From positions 1-43,723 of the forward strand of contig JANYCN010000031.1 of the NCBI GenBank assembly GCA_025360225.1: a stretch of DNA of 43,723 bases, read 5' to 3'. The stretch comes from Actinomycetes bacterium (GTDB taxonomy: Bacteria; Actinomycetota; Thermoleophilia; Gaiellales; F1-60-MAGs149). Position 1 is the first letter of the stretch; each line of letters begins with the position of its first letter. A program made the position numbers and the translations under genes. The notes beneath the pieces are model-generated. The model had not been told where the DNA came from. It saw only the letters and a program-made list of their open reading frames with translations, and searched no databases. Below are positions 43,001 to 43,723 of the stretch, in pieces.

Positions 43001-43723
43001 ACCCCGTTCGACGGAGTCACCAACTTCGGCGGCCCCTCCGCCGTCAACCTCGGAGCCCGCCAATACAACACAACCCTCGGAGGCTTCCAGCAATTCGACA
43101 CCTACCACGACCCCAACGCCGACCTCAACCTCACCCTCAACCCCCTCACCAACAACCGCACCGCCTACGGATCTGGCAACGCCGCCACCTACACCGACTA
43201 CGACGGACACTGTGGGTCGCCGAGTCAGCCGTGCCCAGAGAGGCCGACCCCCGCAGACACGGGTCACGGGCGATCGTCCGTCTATCCGTCGCCGGAGCAG
43301 CTGAAAGTCGCACCTCCGCACGCGGACCACTACAAGGACACGTGGGCATGGCGGGAAGGGCCCGCGTCGTGCCCGTATTTTTACAGACCACTAGGATGCT
43401 CCGGTGACCTGCCAACGATGGACGGCGTCCCGATCCGTGACGAACACCCAGAGATCGCGCTGAACATGGTGCTGTTTCTTGTGCCGGTTGGTGAGGAAGT
43501 CCAGGCAGGGCGCGCCGTAGGCGCTCTGGTCAGGAGCGAGCGCGTTCTAAATTGGGTGCGGCGTTTCGGTTTCGGCGGGAACGCCGCAGAAGACGCCGGC
43601 GGCAGCCTCCTCAGCGACGCGGCGCGCGCGTGCGACGCCAACAGCTTCACCGCTACGACCCTCGTCTCGATGGCGGACGGATCGAAACGACCGATCCGCC
43701 GGGTAGGGATCGGCGACCTCGTT
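31061..43723 (+). CDS. Giant Rhs/YD-repeat polymorphic toxin-like protein, 3' end outside window
   Basis: One frame runs 4,221 codons from ATG31061 to the last base without a stop. Residues 1-60 hold a basic N-terminus and a signal/membrane helix (VPILVMVVAGAGLMV). About 65-1,630 is a beta-rich stalk of degenerate ~100-residue units with motifs such as YQVLVDPNGAATGSVTVS. About 1,725-1,910 matches the pre-Rhs region (VYQDTASATDMIYR to GVTYPVLVDPAF). A helical insert lies near 1,930-2,060. YD repeats run from about 2,300 (YTYDADNNPITHTDPLGH, TYDALGRVVSK, YSYDVAGRLIDA). The Rhs core ends near 4,000 with GARQYNTTLGGFQQFD. From Cys4191 the start of a Hint domain appears (CDANSFTATTLVSMADGSK). The toxin domain and any immunity gene lie beyond the window. 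Confidence 0.92.
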   Translation, partial: MRRLRSTFFVEFRRSLRRVSGTLGARCRAQVGALRVSMVPILVMVVAGAGLMVSVRLAGAASVVTTVAADGSSRSLVLEPGSSATFSVAAPVGSRLVVGLTASSFGAGGRLLVTDQSGAEVAGSDLVGSSVWLGPLTVPSGGLVSVTVDGGVDGGGARLGVWTVPADASAVVGAPTTAGVSAGSLTLGVPGQQGVVVFAGHAGERVSVRIDGSSIGYGSAAVTDATGTLAGSGWFSYGRSLVGPFVVGMDGAVSVRVVPQLGLTGSLRMSVFAVPADAETSLVAVSDGASASLAVPVPGERSSALFAAPTGRVGVVVDGAGSLAAGSVTLVDGAGVVRGRVALPGGGYLGPVVVASGEAGGVWRVVADGAGTTGQVAVRVYAVPEDPALAGSLGGAGVAVALPAPGMRGSVTFPLEMGEKVAVDASASSLVAMLVRVVDPAGVEVARAVCGVGACPLPIVAAQSTGAYQVLVDPNGAATGSVTVSAASVVDVSAAVIAAGASTTLTFATRGQSALVGVSAAAGSRLSVRVDAAGVRGAAGLVGVGGGIVGSAPLAGGLLLGPVVVGASGSVSVRVDAQSAGTVTLHADTVIDASTTTSVGAAAVALTVSGAGAVGSVDVALRRLEAIRVDLSASTFADGTISVEDDAGTVLATAPLPGSADGSVLDGFLAPTSGVYHLRLRPAGSVTSGSLLIGMVDVARPPIDATPGSPVLLETTGDGAGAQATLPIGTARLGVVVSSASTPGVVALLDGSSVLAQATITSGAGSVLVGPVRSVSGSLRVVWTPTDGAVAGSLLVDPEVVPDDADVVVGATGSAVSVSTVAAGQGAVVRVHADTGEQIRLDAASDGVFAASVSVIGADGTILSPSTTMAAGGRWQSSVVAASSGWLRVVFAATGAAFGSVSVTATSLGGQATRSLGLDDPFVAIPLDNTASATGVVAVPAGARVTLLAAPTTITGHLELATSDGTTIASTPLRADGDAASTPQAISASGSYLVRIVADAGQTGAVRVRVASAGADLALAAATGQGAVTATTTRPGERVVATITSTATSPVAIAVHAPGLTGATLTVTTATGTVSTRLVSDDQTVVVPSTPAGAQIGLVIDPDGAATGSVTMTASTTSAAPVSNDGVPTSILEIAGVPAPADLTLDAGAGVGFETVDVSPGAALAVSDSTGVPVVSATSAGWLGVQPLAKGSYPIRLSTSDPSGAAVVTVRAWAEQDAAAVALHAGVAAAAVLPIPGARARFMIHAQPGDRLAAGIAGSSLGETDVTIHAPDESVAARGATSADTGVVASLAVVTGGVYTVEVAAGDGSTGAASLTVDRAAKSAPRRVVVNGAAVAETITGAGQGTWLVNAQQGWTLTINESGTLAGGQFSIWAPDGALVAASALSGSATSLATVPLPATGAYRVVVDPSDGSHGSVVIGVSSADAPASSGSALVIGAAPISVTVPAGETRTLALPTSSTAIVVHASSSTSGGAIRELNAGAAADGAMLGTDTFLPAVTPGVDGVLVVSAPTTSAFTAQVSVLDATARQDTISLGDDPRGEILDTPGASIELTTTAATTDRERFAIAGSTIEPAAITITSANVVLARATITADAGYVDFTAPSAGATITIKVTAAAGAAGGFDAVLADPAAYPTIIATPPAAALGALADNALAAAANTALSIAGNDATPHVTGDAAHGFSFSSVAGPTRLGADQRDGTATTTAAGLVTLHPLDQQPANPQVIGGSAVVYQDTASATDMIYRASAAGYESFLQLRDGSAPTVFRWQAQLPPGASLEQVSATRVAVVVPTTADDLAAAVSPRPGSTAVPTTLTSHVTESAAQLADANKELAAATNATLIQHPPVDTLDSGAPAPWSRPYKVLAVFDAAWARDHNNTLVPTRLSVSGTTITLTVDHTTLSGVTYPVLVDPAFVADFENERMRDYQRLFADEDPVITQDTPAVAQCTAANATTTLVNQCVTAFSEAASMIDAVQAFLSAQPYSVALNQTRATAYRHALYQAWLAIDLAQFGQSDATAIGLAQLFEPTPVTDPSSTTRLGYDQCGQSIASGVACSTVPAVGDLIQSHLNTRTGTTDAAVPPLTTWASTINQDAVAPVLNVSTGVERRYAYTSGTLGWGASWLVNDAANQDTTPTSTTTHVAADGTPAYPNVLVHWSPLSSAGKGLATVVSVTYNSNEKPSAVWDGAAPLATGTTPGVNPSALGEGWTLGISGLTPLNEGLVLSDASATATTSTPPDRFAFRDIDGTVHRFLKDTSSTPTGWTAYWPQNGEQLYAARITDTTINAGDSVAPANPDGSIGAAAALPVPRWEVSTRDGVTYVFDAAGKPMYVRDRDYNRIAYQYESTSEGGRIIGVVDQRGRRFTIGYVGGSGRVATITGHPTVPNTSGFVGTITNTPQAYLPTPGVAFLYTAGNHLGAMLRCGTRTNGVASGACTTGSATLSDHVLAIGYAADTSGQVPLLTSVTRATACAACATTPLAYTGDTTTVGYTSSMPDGVHVRDAVTVTPPQGTSRYKYSDLSTTNPDAISVGVEADTRQTIISDHPAGSTTPDRVRYVDLDGAGRPVRVSDLATPTNRAAGTANDLVTRLRWQAASPAPGSRTTGFVADDLVATSVEPAGAVTRTTYTTPLGSIASVTDDNKHTTRLGYTTFPLYTCPQAVSCPGGVAELETSTTKPNQGRIWTVRQGSGAPSCAAAPNATTASVIRAATTIGLAAPVGEPILVCSENDMNSFGSVSYAYYSNAAAGALLDNEWQLQTVANDPLSARDAYRVERYDQNGLPDRVSHGTIDATSGAYVANDYTTSLHDNQGQTIYAQQANNESTTRFGNVRALTNETSVDQLIDDPDLLDGTWTQYDPYGRDMSVTTPQWAADVSQRGKLYVAISSYIDNAASTPTAGVTQREAITSDASFTTITGAGPLPMRDAFAASAASALPVAAAPPQPAGVRGSATFIDALDRAGLTARLANAATGTIATKTWTTDTAGTPSVPVALQSETGYAATGEAAFTLDASQYANWLLQKASVTPNLSESFFGAATTYDALGRVVSKTAGDVTPATSPPSAVTRRSYYCWDNAGRLILQTRPRDDTGTTPPCSWNDYGFAASYIDLNSYDGVGNLVASTHSATGGTDTYTYDADNNPITHTDPLGHTTTTVYTVGDQPYAVIQPTDATHNAMSLASYTSDGHLAATMTPSEVVLDGIATSTTPTAPTYTAFRSSLASGSKLDATFYYYRCGRLTSTLHSSGQDLSTQQSLLYDHSGNIVRSGGWNALTPDGVDPVNGDYAYATNSCAEVHATGAYNTGWTSGKSLSYTTYMDTGAIASDHTAGRSSLAYGYTDPTQPTTKTSRQVCGWTGTVVSNACSGGTDAGGTEGWTYDLSGWSRPVATHTWTNAGGTSPAVTDTFTTDPVGRVTKAVGGGGVAVSMTHTTSATGATTMYITYNDFGQDTHDVEQKPGAPTTNSAVVTNEYDADGMLWRRVTSTGNHVATGAITSTALDFRYSDDLLIGVYSGTSSLWSNNGSVAYSYDVAGRLIDAQRSNSATGAQLEDTTTSYSYTGQPTDQAVFNAAGTKIADHTYTYLDSSGGYQDGRLVSERYWTSPSQASSWHTATTVALACTTSATACTNSYSYTTQGQLQGAAIQKGWDAVPGVHTNADETDCYWNQTNAGNVDVDAQTTQTGTIWRYKTLNLSLCQYVNGPFRGGTGGTMQGSITSTLGAGSQITSQRVITPRDANEQGATLQNWTRYYTYNASGDVCSTRRRADGVTPTSVATPSIHAACPAESTVFGNDQKAGAGANGNATYEWWFETDNTYGPFDRIQTTFHYDGQSTASIGGAQNSDSNTYDPLGRVVQQAAAYHQQGYGATTTTSYIDLAQGVLQSHTTFNDYASGVDRTYADSPDGTPLALQTVPDIRTSTGPYYPVPGPHGTNSLILTAAGTILSTYATQPNGTQIEAASDGPAATSGWNAAIGSTQNGQAERQLVSDLSAFAGAANTIHNTPFDGVTNFGGPSAVNLGARQYNTTLGGFQQFDTYHDPNADLNLTLNPLTNNRTAYGSGNAATYTDYDGHCGSPSQPCPERPTPADTGHGRSSVYPSPEQLKVAPPHADHYKDTWAWREGPASCPYFYRPLGCSGDLPTMDGVPIRDEHPEIALNMVLFLVPVGEEVQAGRAVGALVRSERVLNWVRRFGFGGNAAEDAGGSLLSDAARACDANSFTATTLVSMADGSKRPIRRVGIGDLV
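43631..43723 (+). other. N-terminal part of a Hint (pretoxin HINT) domain
   Basis: Cys4191 opens CDANSFTATTLVSMADGS, then KRPIRRVGIGDLV: the block A pattern of Hint domains (Cys, NSF, T-x-V, ADG, PI, V-x-x-GD-x-V). In Rhs and other polymorphic toxins this domain sits just before the C-terminal toxin and is thought to release it by autoproteolysis. Only the first ~31 residues are in the window. Confidence 0.8.

Noticed and set aside
43631-43723. A self-splicing intein in the Rhs gene
   Set aside because: The Hint block follows the Rhs core and a pretoxin segment, the usual place of a toxin-releasing Hint domain. No host protein is interrupted. The C-terminal splicing motif cannot be seen, so intein is unlikely but not excluded.

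Overview
The window is high-GC bacterial DNA. Many genes start with GTG (one with TTG), most same-strand neighbours overlap by 4 bp, and several genes appear to be transcribed without a leader. The gene content (LPxTG-type mini-protein, cluster 5 peptide importer, P1 peptidase, secreted penicillin acylase, giant Rhs protein) fits an actinobacterium. I lean towards Thermoleophilia/Solirubrobacterales, but no marker gene here fixes the taxonomy.

Layout. 1-343: two tandem hairpins, one copy of a dispersed repeat, and the 3' stub of a PIN-domain toxin gene. 344-6143: a nitrilase-family hydrolase, then a surface-polysaccharide block with an ExoA-like glycosyltransferase (minus strand), two tandem Wzy/WaaL-like membrane proteins and a FabG-like reductase. 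6144-7430: mostly non-coding, with a strong folded terminator, a doubtful small ORF and a small LPxTG-like protein. 7431-17278: a tight eight-gene operon holding a complete dipeptide/oligopeptide ABC importer (lipoprotein, two permeases, two ATPases), a creatininase-family amidohydrolase and a heterodimeric ABC exporter. 17316-23174: a 1,952-residue secreted protein with 19 fibronectin-III-like repeats, a PKD-like domain and a C-terminal beta module. 23190-24276: a deletion-fused ABC-2 exporter relic. 24341-28198: a DmpA-like peptidase, a tiny Cys-rich ORF and a secreted penicillin acylase, the last two bracketed by copies of the dispersed repeat. 28365-30625: a GDPD-family phosphodiesterase, tRNA-Ser(GCU), a CDF cation transporter, a small lipoprotein and tRNA-Ser(CGA). 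31061-43723: one uninterrupted reading frame of at least 4,221 codons that runs off the window. It is a giant Rhs/YD-repeat protein with a beta-rich N-terminal stalk, and it is entering a Hint (Hedgehog/intein-type) domain at the last base. That is the layout of polymorphic toxins.

How the genes may work together. The importer, creatininase and exporter look co-transcribed, so an amide-containing compound may be imported, cut, and a product or toxic analogue exported. The peptidase and acylase nearby also act on amide bonds. The FnIII protein, LPxTG protein, polysaccharide block and Rhs protein all point to investment in the cell surface and in contact with neighbours.

The least expected signals are these: the giant Rhs-Hint gene, whose base composition flips from G/T-rich to C/A-rich along its length; a repeated leaderless promoter layout (TAC-N-N-T, then exactly 6 nt, then the start codon) at five genes; a repeat family whose CTAG end supplies the stop codon of two genes and abuts the PIN stub; and an acylase whose N-terminus carries sequence that I recall from the C-terminal tail of other family members.
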